DNA of 64,000 nt from positions 2,232,001 through 2,296,000 of the forward strand of contig NZ_CP010054.1 of the NCBI RefSeq assembly GCF_000801315.1, written 5' to 3'. Shown piece after piece: positions 9,102 to 18,366 of the stretch. How positions within the stretch are numbered: the first letter of the stretch is position 1; each line of letters opens with the position of its first letter. Source of the DNA: Hymenobacter sp. DG25B. Lineage in GTDB: Bacteria > Bacteroidota > Bacteroidia > Cytophagales > Hymenobacteraceae. The notes under the pieces were generated by a model. That model saw only the letters and a list, made by a program, of their open reading frames with translations. It was not told the origin of the DNA and did not search any database. The position numbers and the translations under genes were made by a program.

Positions 9102-9845
9102 ATGCCTACTGCCGTCGACCTGTTTATTCCGTGCTTTGTGGACCAGATCTTCCCCCAAACCGCCATGAATATGGTGAAGGTGCTGGAAGCCGTGGGGTGT
9201 GAGGTGCACTATAATGCCAACCAGACTTGCTGCGGCCAGCCGGCCTACAACGCGGGCTACAAAGCCGAAAGCTGCACCGTGGCCCGCAAGTTTCTCAATG
9301 ATTTTCCGCCCTCCGCAGATGCTACTGAGCGCTATATCGTGAGCCCCTCCGCCTCCTGCGTGGGCATGGTACGCAACGCCTACGCCGAGCTGTTCGAAGG
9401 CACCCCCGACCAGGCCCGCTATTTCGGCTTGCAGCGGCGCATATTTGAAATGACGGAGTTTCTGGTAGATGTGCTCGGCATCACGGAAATCCCCGGGGCC
9501 GTGCTGCCCGGCAAATACACCTACCACGATTCCTGCTCGGCCCTGCGCGAATGCGGCATCCGGGAGGCGCCGCGCCAGCTGCTGGACGCTGTGCAGGGCC
9601 TGGAGCGCATTGAAATGGCCGAAACCGAAACCTGCTGCGGTTTCGGGGGCACGTTTGCCGTCAAGTTTGAAGCTATTTCCGTGGCCATGGCCGAGCAGAA
9701 GGTGGAGCACGCCCTGGCCACCGGCGCCGAGTACCTCATCAGCACCGATACCAGCTGCCTGATGCACCTCGATGCCTACATTCGGCGCCAGCAGAAGCCC
9801 ATTAAAACCATGCACGTAGCCGATGTGCTGGCTAGTGGCTGGTAA
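9102..9845 (+). CDS. LutA/GlcF-type Fe-S oxidoreductase subunit
   Basis: A 247-residue protein with two cysteine-rich CCG domains (TCCGQPAYNAGY near residue 43 and TCCGFGGTFAVK near 190), the hallmark of LutA, GlcF and heterodisulfide reductase-related subunits. LutA is one of three proteins for L-lactate oxidation through Fe-S clusters in the cytoplasm. ATG 9102 is chosen because the conserved VDLFIPCFVDQ starts there; TATCTTGG just upstream (9062-9069) resembles a -7 element. LutB and LutC partners are not adjacent, so they must be elsewhere if the pathway is complete. Length matches LutA (about 240). Confidence 0.87.
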   Translation: MPTAVDLFIPCFVDQIFPQTAMNMVKVLEAVGCEVHYNANQTCCGQPAYNAGYKAESCTVARKFLNDFPPSADATERYIVSPSASCVGMVRNAYAELFEGTPDQARYFGLQRRIFEMTEFLVDVLGITEIPGAVLPGKYTYHDSCSALRECGIREAPRQLLDAVQGLERIEMAETETCCGFGGTFAVKFEAISVAMAEQKVEHALATGAEYLISTDTSCLMHLDAYIRRQQKPIKTMHVADVLASGW

Positions 9846-9930
9846 AACCGGTTACAGTATCTCGTTTTTTGCGAGGAGGCATAACTAAGCCATCCGTCCT
9901 CTACGCAGCCAGACGCTCCCTTTTATCAGA

Positions 9931-9964
9931 AAGCCCTTGACGTAATCCACGTCAAGGGCTTTTC
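9931..9964. terminator. Intrinsic terminator
   Basis: AAGCCCTTGACGT / ACGTCAAGGGCTTTT hairpin after the LutA-like gene; A-rich and T-rich flanks allow use from both sides. Confidence 0.75.
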
Positions 9965-9997
9965 ACATCTCAGGGCTTGCTTCATCCCAGAGGAAGG

Positions 9998-10022
9998 ATT
10001 GCGTCGCTTCGCTCGCAATGAC
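9998..10022. repeat. Short palindromic intergenic repeat
   Basis: ATTGCG ... CGCAATGAC around GTCGCTTCGCT resembles the widespread GTCATTGCGAGCGAAGC-type intergenic palindrome seen in many bacterial genomes. It lies in the spacer between the converging LutA-like and dapA genes. Confidence 0.5.
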
Positions 10023-10037
10023 ACTCGCCGTTAACGC

Positions 10038-10949
10038 TTACAGCAGCTTCTGAATTCGTTCTTTCAAGCCCGAGGAGGCTTCTATAAGCGGCAGGCGCAC
10101 AGCCCCGGAGCATAAGCCCAGCCCTTCCAGGGCCGCTTTCACGCCCACGGGGTTGCTTTCCTCATACATCAGCGGGTTGATATCCAGAAAGCCGAAAAGC
10201 AGTTTGCTGGCGGCCGCGTAGTTGCCGGCCAGCGCCTGCCGCACCATATCGGTGAAGCGGTGGGGGAAGGCATTGGCCAGCACGGAAATAACGCCTTCGG
10301 CTCCAAAAGAAATCATGGAGGTAGTGAAGGTATCTTCGCCGCTGATGAGCATAAAGTTTTTGGGCTTGCCGGCCGCAATGGCCATGCATTGCTCCAGGTT
10401 GCCGCTGGCTTCTTTAATACCGATAATGTTGGGGTGCTGCGCCAGCCGCAGGGTGGTAGCCGCCGTCATGTTAGACATGGTGCGGCCGGGCACGTTATAC
10501 AGGAGAATGGGCAGGGGAGAGGCTTCCGCCAGGCGCAGATAGTGCTGCACAATACCCGCCTGAGAGGGTTTATTGTAAGCCGGGCTCACGGAAAGAATAG
10601 CCGATACACCGGCCAGCTCGGTGGTGCGGAGTTGCTCTTCTACAGCGGCGGTATTGTTGCCCCCAATGCCGTATACCAAGGGTACGCGGTTTTTGGTCTG
10701 CTGGCGCACCACGTCCAGAATGCCTTTGCGCTCATCCTCCGTCAACGTCGGCGACTCCGCAGTGGTGCCATTAATTACAAGGTATTCTACCCCGCCTTCA
10801 ATGGTGAAATCTACCAGGCGGCGCAGGGCAGCGTAGTCAATGGAATGGTCGGGGGCAGCGGTAAAGGGAGTAACCAGGGCCACGCCCGTGCCCCGGAGAG
10901 CGGTGCGCAGGGTGTTACCGGAAGGAAGACGCGAATCAAGTTTGTCCAT
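10038..10949 (-). CDS. dapA: 4-hydroxy-tetrahydrodipicolinate synthase
   Basis: A 303-residue class I aldolase-fold enzyme condensing pyruvate with aspartate semialdehyde in lysine and diaminopimelate synthesis (cytoplasm). Seen: the GTTAESPTL pyruvate-binding loop, the proton-relay Tyr in LLYNVPGRT, and the Schiff-base Lys in IIGIKEASGN. ATG 10949 is preferred: the extension to 11036 has no homology and would cross the promoter. Length is normal for the family. It is monocistronic here and divergent from the deacetylase lipoprotein. Confidence 0.95.
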   Translation of the reverse strand: MDKLDSRLPSGNTLRTALRGTGVALVTPFTAAPDHSIDYAALRRLVDFTIEGGVEYLVINGTTAESPTLTEDERKGILDVVRQQTKNRVPLVYGIGGNNTAAVEEQLRTTELAGVSAILSVSPAYNKPSQAGIVQHYLRLAEASPLPILLYNVPGRTMSNMTAATTLRLAQHPNIIGIKEASGNLEQCMAIAAGKPKNFMLISGEDTFTTSMISFGAEGVISVLANAFPHRFTDMVRQALAGNYAAASKLLFGFLDINPLMYEESNPVGVKAALEGLGLCSGAVRLPLIEASSGLKERIQKLL

Positions 10950-10991
10950 GCGGCAAATAAGCTGTTGATTTGTAAAGTGGACGAGCCGGGG

Positions 10992-10999
10992 CGAAGGTA
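10992..10999 (-). promoter_or_regulatory. Promoter -7 element for dapA
   Basis: On the minus strand this reads TACCTTCG, one base from the TAnnTTTG consensus, 43 bases before the dapA ATG. Confidence 0.4.
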
Positions 11000-11073
11000 C
11001 AGAAAGCCCGGGCTTCCTCGCTTTTTTTCCTTCCAAATGGCCGGGCAGCTCTGTCAGGTCGCTTTTTGCTTAC

Positions 11074-11970
11074 ATGTTTCGTTTTCGTACCCCGCTTCTC
11101 CTGGCTTCGGCCACTTTCGCTGCCGGCCTCTCGCTCAGCAGCTGTGAAACCAAACCGGCTGCCGCTACGGAGCAACCCGTAAGCACGCCCGCCGCCGATA
11201 CCACCGCGGCCGCCAGCGCATCTACTACACAAGCCCCGGACCCCAGCAGCATTCCGGCCAGTAATATTGCTAATGCGGCCGCCATTACGGCCCGCCCGCA
11301 GGTTCCTATTCTGTGCTACCACCAAATCCGGGACTGGCGCGCCAAAGACTCCAAAGCCGCCAAAGATTACATTGTGCCGGTAGCTGAGTTTAAAAAGCAG
11401 ATTAAAATGCTGGCCGATAGCGGCTACCATACCATTCTGCCCGACCAGCTGTACGCCTACCTCACTACTGGTGCCAAGCTGCCCAGCAAGCCCGTCATGC
11501 TCACCTTCGACGACACCGACCTGGACCAGTTTACCATTGCCAAGCCCGAAATGGATAAGCACGGCTTTAAAGGCGTGTTTTTCGTGATGACCGTTAGCCT
11601 GGGCCGCCCCAACTACATGACCAAGGCCATGGTAAAGCAGCTTTCCGATGAAGGCCACGTTATCGGCTCGCACACCTGGGACCACCATAACGTGAAGAAA
11701 TACCAGGGCCAGGACTGGGTAACGCAAATCGAGAAGCCCACCAAAACGCTGGAGGAAATTACGGGCAAAGACATCAAGTATTTTGCTTTCCCCTTCGGCC
11801 TCTGGAACACGCAGGCCATTCCCGAGCTGAAAAAGCGCGGCATGGTAGCGGCCTTCGTGCTGGCGGAAAAGCGCGACCAGCAGGACCCGCTCTTCACCAT
11901 CCGCCGCATTATTGCCAGCGGCTACTGGAGCCCCCGCACCCTGCACAACAGCATGGTAAACAGCTTTTAA
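11074..11970 (+). CDS. Polysaccharide deacetylase lipoprotein
   Basis: A 298-residue lipoprotein (lipobox LSSC, Cys24) with a linker rich in Ala, Thr and Pro to about residue 75 and then a NodB-type carbohydrate esterase domain. Seen: TFDD motif (Asp146 catalytic base, Asp147 metal ligand) and SHTWDHH with metal ligands His200 and His204. Such enzymes remove N- or O-acetyl groups from polysaccharides; PgaB-type proteins are lipoproteins that deacetylate exported poly-GlcNAc. It sits immediately before the synthase/glycosidase region, convergent with the first synthase, so action on that polymer is plausible but inferred. Confidence 0.88.
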   Translation: MFRFRTPLLLASATFAAGLSLSSCETKPAAATEQPVSTPAADTTAAASASTTQAPDPSSIPASNIANAAAITARPQVPILCYHQIRDWRAKDSKAAKDYIVPVAEFKKQIKMLADSGYHTILPDQLYAYLTTGAKLPSKPVMLTFDDTDLDQFTIAKPEMDKHGFKGVFFVMTVSLGRPNYMTKAMVKQLSDEGHVIGSHTWDHHNVKKYQGQDWVTQIEKPTKTLEEITGKDIKYFAFPFGLWNTQAIPELKKRGMVAAFVLAEKRDQQDPLFTIRRIIASGYWSPRTLHNSMVNSF

Positions 11971-12001
11971 GGAGTGTTAATACTTTAAAAGCGTTTACAG
12001 T

Positions 12002-12040
12002 AAGGGCCTTCTGTAAGAATTACAGAAGGCCCTTTTCTTT
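12002..12040. terminator. Intrinsic terminator overlapping a stop codon
   Basis: A 15-bp perfect stem (AAGGGCCTTCTGTAA) with a 3-base loop, followed by a T-rich run on the plus strand. The right arm reaches the last codon of the convergent synthase gene. It clearly ends the deacetylase transcript. Confidence 0.8.
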
Positions 12041-14563
12041 TTTAGATGAAATAGCGCGAGCCATAAGTTCGCTGGCATCGGGCGTTACGAGTTGCCCAAA
12101 ACCGGCATAGCCAATTACAGCGCGTACTTCCGGATACTGCCGCATCAAATATTGAGAGGTGGCACTGATTTCCTTCGTAACAATAGGCTGATTAATCAGC
12201 AGCACCGGTTTGTAGTGCAAATCGATACGAGAGGCCAGATTGCGCCGTAGTATGGTATAAGGCTTTTTAGAAGAAGGTATAACGACCCTGCTTGCATTAG
12301 CTACCTGTACTTCAGCCGCAATCCAATCGATATAGGGGGCTCCTGGCGAGTAGGTGGCTACCGAATCCTGATAAGGCGGGGTCCATACCCAATTTACATT
12401 AGTGGCTTTTTGTTGGGTGAAAAGCTCAACCATGTAGCGCCAGCGCTGCCGATATTCAGCTGGGGTAGCAGAGGCCAGAATAGGCCGCAACAAGATAGGA
12501 CCAGGTAAAGCAGCTGCCTGCCGTGCCATTTTTCTGACAGCTGCCTCCGTCATAGCTCCGGAAGAAAGGTCTAGAGTTACCAGCGGCACCTGCCCAAAAG
12601 CCATAATAGCCCGCAGGCCTGCTACGGGCAACGCCTCATCCGTGCCACTTTTGTAGTTAAAGCTTACAATACTGATTTTAGTTAACCGATTATTGCCCAC
12701 CAGTTGTCTATCTCTCTCCAGAGGAGAATTAGGGACCGGGGAAACTACTGCAACAGGACTATTACCTGGCAACAAGTTGGCAGAACGTGCTGCCCAGCCA
12801 GCCATCATATCCCGTTGTGAATTATCAAGGTGCTGTATTACAATATTGCCTCCAGCAACTAAAGTAACCAGAAGAAAAGCCAGCTGTAGAGATACTGCCC
12901 GAATGCGGGGTATTAGATGCCCTATTTTAAACTCTATTTGCTGCCATTGCAGTAATGCCCTGCGCATGAGCCGGGTAGCAGTTATATCCCGGATTAAATT
13001 ATGCACCATGATATGCTGCCCCATGAAAGCAGCCATCAGCAAAATGCACGCGTTTAGTATGGCAAAGCAGAACATGATCCGGGTGTATGGATCTCGAATC
13101 AGTATCATGCCATATTTGGCAGCGGCAATGGAAATGAGCGCTACCAGGATATTAGGCAGGGCAATGCGCCATTCGTTACGTTCTTCCCCCTCTTTAGGCG
13201 TAGGAATGTAAGGTACTTTTATTCGAAAAATAGCATATAAGAAACCCAAAGTGTAAATCCACCAAGTTCCAACCCTTAGTAAACCACCTGCCAAGTGAAG
13301 TCCCTTCTCCTGTGGGTCGCGTAGCCAGCGCTGTGCATAAAGCCGAATCAGTAAAGAAATAATAGTGACCGGGAATAAATACCAGACAAATTCCAAAATT
13401 GGGACATGCCAGGGAATCTGAGCCATTACCAGCGCCAGTATTGGCACCAGAATATCAATCAACGCCACTACACCGGAGAAGAAATGGAGGGGTAGGGTGA
13501 AGTAATGCAGGCGCTGGCGCCAGGTAAATTTGGAGAACAGGCGCGGATACACGTGGAAAAGCAGATCAAAGCAACCCCTGGACCACTTCAGCTGCTGCGC
13601 ATAATACGCTGCGAGCGAAGAAGGTACTAGTCCGCGGCTAACAATGACGGGGGCATACACCGATTTCCAGCCCTGGGCATGCAGGCGCATGGCCGTGTGC
13701 ATATCCTCCGTCAGCCCGGCCGCATGCCCGCCAATAGAATCCAGGGCCGCCCGCCGAAACGTGCAGTTGGCCCCAATGGCCTGGGCCGTGCCGTAGCTGT
13801 TCATGCCCATCATCAGGGGACCATAAAAATGGTAGGTCTGCTCGGCGGCGCCCCGCGCCACCAGGCTTTCCTGCTGATTGCCGTACGCCTGCACCACCTG
13901 CACAAAGCCGATGGCCGGATCCTGGAAATACGGCAGTACCTGGTCCAGAAAATTGGGGGTGGGCACGTGGTCGGGGTCGAGCACGACGCAGAACTCGCCC
14001 GTGGCCTGGCGCAGGGCGTTATTGATGTTGCCGGCTTTGGCGTCGACCTTAACCTGGCGCGTGACGTGGACTACGCCCAGCTTGGCACAGACCTCGCGCA
14101 GGTAGGGGTCGTTGCCTTCGTCGCAGAGGTAGCTCGTGTGCGGGTAAGTAATAGCCTGTATGGCCTGCAGCGTGCGCACAATCATTTCCCGTGGCTCGCC
14201 GGGGCAGGCCGTCGTTAAAATATCGACGGTAGAGTATGTTCCTGATGGGGCTGGTAACGGGTTTGGTATTGCTACCCGCATGTAGTGATACCACTCATGC
14301 AGCATTCGAAGCATCTTAAAGCCCAGAGAAATGACCAGGAGCCAGAATAAGGGAGCAAAGCCAATATGTTTCTCGTCAGCAAACCACCAAAGGAAATGCC
14401 CAGTGAAAAAGATACCTAGCAGTATCAAAACCTGCATCTTCCGCAACCCTTTGGCCGGCTTATAGGTAACGGTGACGGGGTGGCTTTTGGCTTTTTTAGT
14501 TTTGTTTAATGGTGTTGAATAAGTACTTGCCTTCGAATCTTGCGTATCTAATAGTGTCTGCAC
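12020..14563 (-). CDS. Processive GT2 synthase fused to GH26-like domain (copy 1)
   Basis: An 847-residue membrane glycosyltransferase of the cellulose/hyaluronan synthase type. Two N-terminal membrane helices (about 42-62 and 68-85) precede the GT2 domain with Asp148 (CDEGND), DPDH (Asp196/198), TED (285-287) and QQLKW (323-327), a Lys variant of QxxRW. Several membrane helices follow (about 350-580). The last 250 residues resemble a GH26 TIM barrel (RWRYMVELF, TNVNWVWTPP, YIDWI, KPVLLI), but where GH26 enzymes have HEMN and the nucleophile in AEFG, this protein has RPILAS and INQP, so the domain appears catalytically dead. It is divergent from a GH-A glycosidase gene and is paralogous to the gene at 18900-21452. 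Substrate unknown. Confidence 0.9.
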   Translation of the reverse strand: MQTLLDTQDSKASTYSTPLNKTKKAKSHPVTVTYKPAKGLRKMQVLILLGIFFTGHFLWWFADEKHIGFAPLFWLLVISLGFKMLRMLHEWYHYMRVAIPNPLPAPSGTYSTVDILTTACPGEPREMIVRTLQAIQAITYPHTSYLCDEGNDPYLREVCAKLGVVHVTRQVKVDAKAGNINNALRQATGEFCVVLDPDHVPTPNFLDQVLPYFQDPAIGFVQVVQAYGNQQESLVARGAAEQTYHFYGPLMMGMNSYGTAQAIGANCTFRRAALDSIGGHAAGLTEDMHTAMRLHAQGWKSVYAPVIVSRGLVPSSLAAYYAQQLKWSRGCFDLLFHVYPRLFSKFTWRQRLHYFTLPLHFFSGVVALIDILVPILALVMAQIPWHVPILEFVWYLFPVTIISLLIRLYAQRWLRDPQEKGLHLAGGLLRVGTWWIYTLGFLYAIFRIKVPYIPTPKEGEERNEWRIALPNILVALISIAAAKYGMILIRDPYTRIMFCFAILNACILLMAAFMGQHIMVHNLIRDITATRLMRRALLQWQQIEFKIGHLIPRIRAVSLQLAFLLVTLVAGGNIVIQHLDNSQRDMMAGWAARSANLLPGNSPVAVVSPVPNSPLERDRQLVGNNRLTKISIVSFNYKSGTDEALPVAGLRAIMAFGQVPLVTLDLSSGAMTEAAVRKMARQAAALPGPILLRPILASATPAEYRQRWRYMVELFTQQKATNVNWVWTPPYQDSVATYSPGAPYIDWIAAEVQVANASRVVIPSSKKPYTILRRNLASRIDLHYKPVLLINQPIVTKEISATSQYLMRQYPEVRAVIGYAGFGQLVTPDASELMARAISSKKEKGLL
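13761..13888. repeat. 128-bp tract identical to 20680-20807
   Basis: Part of the GT2 domain in synthase copy 1. The 128 bases are identical, base for base, to the matching part of copy 2, inside a longer region of very high similarity (about 13490-14140 against 20405-21060). The flanks of the two genes differ far more and copy 1 has more A/T at third positions there, which points to gene conversion or strong constraint. Confidence 0.85.
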
Positions 14564-14826
14564 AGTCAGTCCCCTTTAGCTGGTTTTAGCCATAATCACT
14601 TATACAGCAATGAAGGCTAATACCGAAAAACAGGGTAAAAAGGTTCAGATAGCTCTATAGTAATTGTATTTAATATTGCTTTTATTATAATAAAATAATT
14701 TAATTTCTATTTAGGGTTAGTGATGGAGTGATATAGAAGGCTTACCCACTTTCTAATGGATGTATTTGTTTCAAGCGGTTCTTGGAGTGGGTTACTTTCT
14801 TATGACTGAAAAAAACTAATTAAAGA
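14564..14826. promoter_or_regulatory. AT-rich divergent intergenic region, copy 1
   Basis: A 263-base AT-rich spacer between the divergent synthase and glycosidase genes. It must hold both promoters. No clear TAnnTTTG -7 element was found and no obvious operator repeat was seen. Confidence 0.35.
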
Positions 14827-16143
14827 ATGGGTTTTACATTCAGGGTTCTAGCTGCAGTTACCCTTTTGGGATTGATATCTTGTAACCAAAATAGAGGTTC
14901 GGAAAATGGTCTTGTATCAAATCCAACCAACGTTGTAAGGTTGGAACAATCCGGTAGCGGGTATCGATTGACTCGGAACAGTAAACCTTTTTTTATCAAA
15001 GGAGGGGCCGGATTACAGCACTTCGATAAGCTAAAGGCTGCCGGAGGCAATTCAATTCGTATCTGGACTACGGAGTATGCTGATGAGGTCCTTAATGCTG
15101 CACACCAGCAAGGATTAGTAGTGATGCTTGGATTATGGATAAAGCCAGCGCGAGAGGGTATTGATTACTATGATCCCGAAGCACTACAAACTCAACAGGC
15201 AAGCATCCGTGAACAAATCCTTCGTTACCGCAATCATCCCGCCCTTCTTATGTGGAATGTTGGAAACGAATATGACATTGAAGCTCCCAGTCCCAAAGTT
15301 TTTCAAGCAGTTAATGCTATAGCAAAAATGATCCATGAGTTAGACCCTAATCATCCGGTAACAACAACTATTCTCGCGAATCCTAACTCAGTTGACCACT
15401 TTATTAATTTGTGTTCTGACGTTGATATTCTATCCATCAACGTATTTGCAGGGCTAGATTATTTTCCAAGGTTGTTAGACAAACACGGATTAACTAAACC
15501 TTACATAGTAACGGAGTTTGGGGCCAAAGGACATTGGGAGGCTCCCTATACTGCATGGAAAGCTCCCCTGGAACAAACCAGTACCGCTAAGGCAGGCTTT
15601 ATACTTCCTCGGTACCGTGCGAGTATTGCAACAGATACTGCTCACTGTTTAGGTGGATATGTTTTCTTCTGGGGTACAAAATATGAACAGACCACTACCT
15701 GGTTCAGCCTTTTCGGTGCTAAAGGGGAAAAGACTGCTACTGTAGACCTGATGCAATACCTGTGGACAGGTAAGTACCCTAGGAATCGGGCCCCCGAAAT
15801 TGGCCGCCTCCGCTTCGCTGGTGGGTACGGTACTAATAACCTTCAACCGCAGGCTGGCAGCCTGCAGGATGCTAGCGTTACTGCTTCAGATATAGAAGGA
15901 GATTCTCTACACGTAGTATGGCAGGTATTTCCCGATAATAATCTACTGGGTAGAAATAAGAAGAAGGATATAGCCCCGGAAGAAATACCCAACTCTATTA
16001 TAGCTGCCCACGGGTTGCACGCAATGGTAAGGGTTCCAAAGAAACCAGGTCCTTACCGGCTTTTTGTGACGATATATGATGGAAAAGGGAGCATTGCCAC
16101 CGCCAATGCTCCCTTCTATAGCCGTATAAAATCAACTGATTGA
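14827..16143 (+). CDS. Clan GH-A glycosidase lipoprotein (copy 1)
   Basis: A 438-residue lipoprotein (ISC, Cys19) with a TIM-barrel glycoside hydrolase domain of the GH2/GH5-like type. Seen: FIKGGAGLQHF and NSIRIWTTEY at the start of the barrel, the acid/base Glu148 after Asn147 in MWNVGNEYD, and the nucleophile Glu230 in PYIVTEFGAKG. The last 90 residues look like an Ig/PKD-type beta domain (SVTASDIEGDSLHVVWQVF, GPYRLFVTIYDGKGSIA). It diverges from the GT2 synthase and has a paralogue at 21669. Codon use is more AT-rich than that of the paralogue. It probably trims or transglycosylates the polymer made by the adjacent synthase (inference); the exact GH family needs a profile search. Confidence 0.85.
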   Translation: MGFTFRVLAAVTLLGLISCNQNRGSENGLVSNPTNVVRLEQSGSGYRLTRNSKPFFIKGGAGLQHFDKLKAAGGNSIRIWTTEYADEVLNAAHQQGLVVMLGLWIKPAREGIDYYDPEALQTQQASIREQILRYRNHPALLMWNVGNEYDIEAPSPKVFQAVNAIAKMIHELDPNHPVTTTILANPNSVDHFINLCSDVDILSINVFAGLDYFPRLLDKHGLTKPYIVTEFGAKGHWEAPYTAWKAPLEQTSTAKAGFILPRYRASIATDTAHCLGGYVFFWGTKYEQTTTWFSLFGAKGEKTATVDLMQYLWTGKYPRNRAPEIGRLRFAGGYGTNNLQPQAGSLQDASVTASDIEGDSLHVVWQVFPDNNLLGRNKKKDIAPEEIPNSIIAAHGLHAMVRVPKKPGPYRLFVTIYDGKGSIATANAPFYSRIKSTD

Positions 16144-16149
16144 AATATG

Positions 16150-18366
16150 CTAGCGGCCGGTGGTAAGGATAATAGGTTGCCAGTGTATATTGGTTCCTTC
16201 CTGTACCTGCAGCATATAGTGGCCGGATGGTAAATCAGCCACAGGCAGTTTCAATGAATTTGTCATTTGCATTTGAGGGCTGAATATTTGACTCCGGCAC
16301 ATTTTTCCTTGTATAGAATAGAGGCGGAGTGCCACAGTAGATCCTGTAGACTGATTACAAGCTACCTGTACCATCTCCCGTGCCGGATTTGGGTAAACCG
16401 ATATTGCTGCTTTAGTGCGCGAGCCGATTTTAGCAACCTGGACACTTGATAAGCTTTCTTTCCCATCTCTGTCTACTTGCCGGAGCCGGTAAAACACCGT
16501 TGTGCCAATAGGAGCTGCATCCGTAAATTTATAAGCCAGCACCTGCGTACTATTTCCCGCCGCTTCTACCCGTCCTAATGCCACAAACTGATCTGGGCTG
16601 GTGCTGAGTGCCCGTTCGATCTGAAAGTGGCTGCTGTTTCGCTCGGAGGCAGTATTCCAGGTAAGCATTACGCCCGTTGGACAAAGTGCGGCCTGCCAAT
16701 GCGTAAGTTCCACAGGCAAAGGGGGGGAGCTAACCTGGATTTTACCTTCCCACGCGCCTATGTTCACCGGCTGATTAACTAAGGGAGTTGCATTACCAAA
16801 AAAATCACGCGTGCCTATACTCCAGCCAAATTCCTTGATTAGGTTTAGACCTTTGCCTGTCAGGGTGGAGGTAGGTTGTAACTGGTAAGGCTCCGTGTCA
16901 GAAGTGGTAAGGCTGCTTCTTAGGCTACTAGTTCCAAAGGAGGTACTTGGTAGCACAAGCTTTGGATCTTCACTTACTCCACATAAAACCGTGTTCAATT
17001 TTTCCTGGGTGGTAGCGGCCTGCCAGCCAGCTAGGCTGGAGTAGGTTGTACTTCCCCATTTGATTTTAAAGGTCGCTTCTGAGCTCCAGTAGCAATTCCC
17101 TTGGAACAATGCCCCACTGGCGTACGGGGCTGATACCAGTTCAATGCCGCCGGTAGTCTGAAAAATGTTGTTGCGGAACGTTACAGCACTGATGCCATTG
17201 CTACTGAGATATACTGCTTTTGGCTGAGCGGTATTCTCAACAGTAGTAGGTGTGAGGTAGACAATGTTATTGTAAATGGCTGCCCGCTGAATTCCCCCGT
17301 TCGACCCCGACGACCAGACGGCAATAGCTCCCTGGCCATAGCGACGGGCATCATTCTCACTGATATTGTAACGGATAATAACATCCGTTAAGGGCGGGGC
17401 ACCCGGATACTGTGCAATCAGATAGCCAGCTCCATCATTATCATGGGAGTAGTTATACTGCATGGTGGAGTTTGTGCAGCCGCCATCAATGTCAAACCCG
17501 CCGCCGTCATGAGCAAGGCCGGACCGGTTATGGTGGGATTCAGAGTTTTGAATCACTAGGTTGTTGCAGCACCAACCCCAGATACCCACCGGTCCACCGC
17601 TTGGGTTCGCATTTAGCCAACCATTGTTATACGCCTCGCAACGCTCAATTAGTACACCATTAATGCCTGAGACAACAATTCCGTTGCCCGTGTGGGTAGT
17701 AGTTATATCGGCTCTGCCCGAATTATTGTACGCCTTAGTATCAGCAATGTACCAATTGCTATGTGCTTTCAGGCTTTCAGCGTAAGAGCTGATTCCGGCT
17801 TCTCCGTTATCATGCGCTTGGGAATTGGTGATACGGACATCAGCGTAACCGCTGGTACCTTTCCAACTTCCAATATTGATACCCGAGGCCCGGTATCCAC
17901 TTGCTTCTACGCTATCCAGGCGCAGGTATTGTAAATGGGTATTAAGCGAGTCAGTATAAAAAATGATGCCTGAGTTGGTATTACTTAGTCTGCCCGAGCC
18001 GGCAAAGGAGAGCCTGCGCAGCTCAATACCAGCCGTGTTATATGCATAAAAGCCATAGGAGTCACCACTGGTAATGGTAGCCCTGCCCTTGCCGAAAGAG
18101 GAAAATATAATAGGCTTACTGCTAGTTCCCGCTGTGCTGGCACGCAGGTAGATACCGCCACTAAAGGTGCTACTTCCTTCAAACAAAATTTTATCACCCG
18201 GCTGAAAGCGGGTTTTGTTTACCCGGGCAATTGTTTTCCAAGCGGTAGTTTGGGAAGTGCCCTCATTTGCATCATTGCCAGCGCTACTGACATAATAAGT
18301 TGATGCAAACAGGATTTGAGGACTAAGACATACTACAAGTAAAAAAAGTATAAATTTTGCCTTCAT
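16150..18366 (-). CDS. T9SS-secreted parallel beta-helix protein
   Basis: A 738-residue secreted protein: signal peptide (MKAKFILFLLVVCLSP to FAS), then YYVSSAGNDANEGTS, a typical opening of right-handed parallel beta-helix proteins, and repeated helix turns to about residue 540. Next comes a fibronectin-like module (LTHWQAALCPTGVMLTWNT) and a C-terminal type IX sorting domain (ISVYPNPAREMVQV to GHYMLQVQ). Proteins with this layout include polysaccharide lyases, epimerases and surface adhesins; no catalytic motif can be assigned. It lies between the two synthase/glycosidase units, so its target may be the same polysaccharide. Its stop is only 6 bases from the convergent glycosidase stop. Confidence 0.88.
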   Translation of the reverse strand: MKAKFILFLLVVCLSPQILFASTYYVSSAGNDANEGTSQTTAWKTIARVNKTRFQPGDKILFEGSSTFSGGIYLRASTAGTSSKPIIFSSFGKGRATITSGDSYGFYAYNTAGIELRRLSFAGSGRLSNTNSGIIFYTDSLNTHLQYLRLDSVEASGYRASGINIGSWKGTSGYADVRITNSQAHDNGEAGISSYAESLKAHSNWYIADTKAYNNSGRADITTTHTGNGIVVSGINGVLIERCEAYNNGWLNANPSGGPVGIWGWCCNNLVIQNSESHHNRSGLAHDGGGFDIDGGCTNSTMQYNYSHDNDGAGYLIAQYPGAPPLTDVIIRYNISENDARRYGQGAIAVWSSGSNGGIQRAAIYNNIVYLTPTTVENTAQPKAVYLSSNGISAVTFRNNIFQTTGGIELVSAPYASGALFQGNCYWSSEATFKIKWGSTTYSSLAGWQAATTQEKLNTVLCGVSEDPKLVLPSTSFGTSSLRSSLTTSDTEPYQLQPTSTLTGKGLNLIKEFGWSIGTRDFFGNATPLVNQPVNIGAWEGKIQVSSPPLPVELTHWQAALCPTGVMLTWNTASERNSSHFQIERALSTSPDQFVALGRVEAAGNSTQVLAYKFTDAAPIGTTVFYRLRQVDRDGKESLSSVQVAKIGSRTKAAISVYPNPAREMVQVACNQSTGSTVALRLYSIQGKMCRSQIFSPQMQMTNSLKLPVADLPSGHYMLQVQEGTNIHWQPIILTTGR

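Noticed and set aside
9998..10022. Transposon end or attachment site
   Set aside because: It has the form of a short dispersed palindrome; there is no transposase, integrase or target duplication nearby.
13679..14218. Plus-strand long open frame opposite the GT2 domain (also 20598-21221)
   Set aside because: It is the antisense shadow of the conserved GC-rich synthase core, repeated in both paralogues for that reason only.
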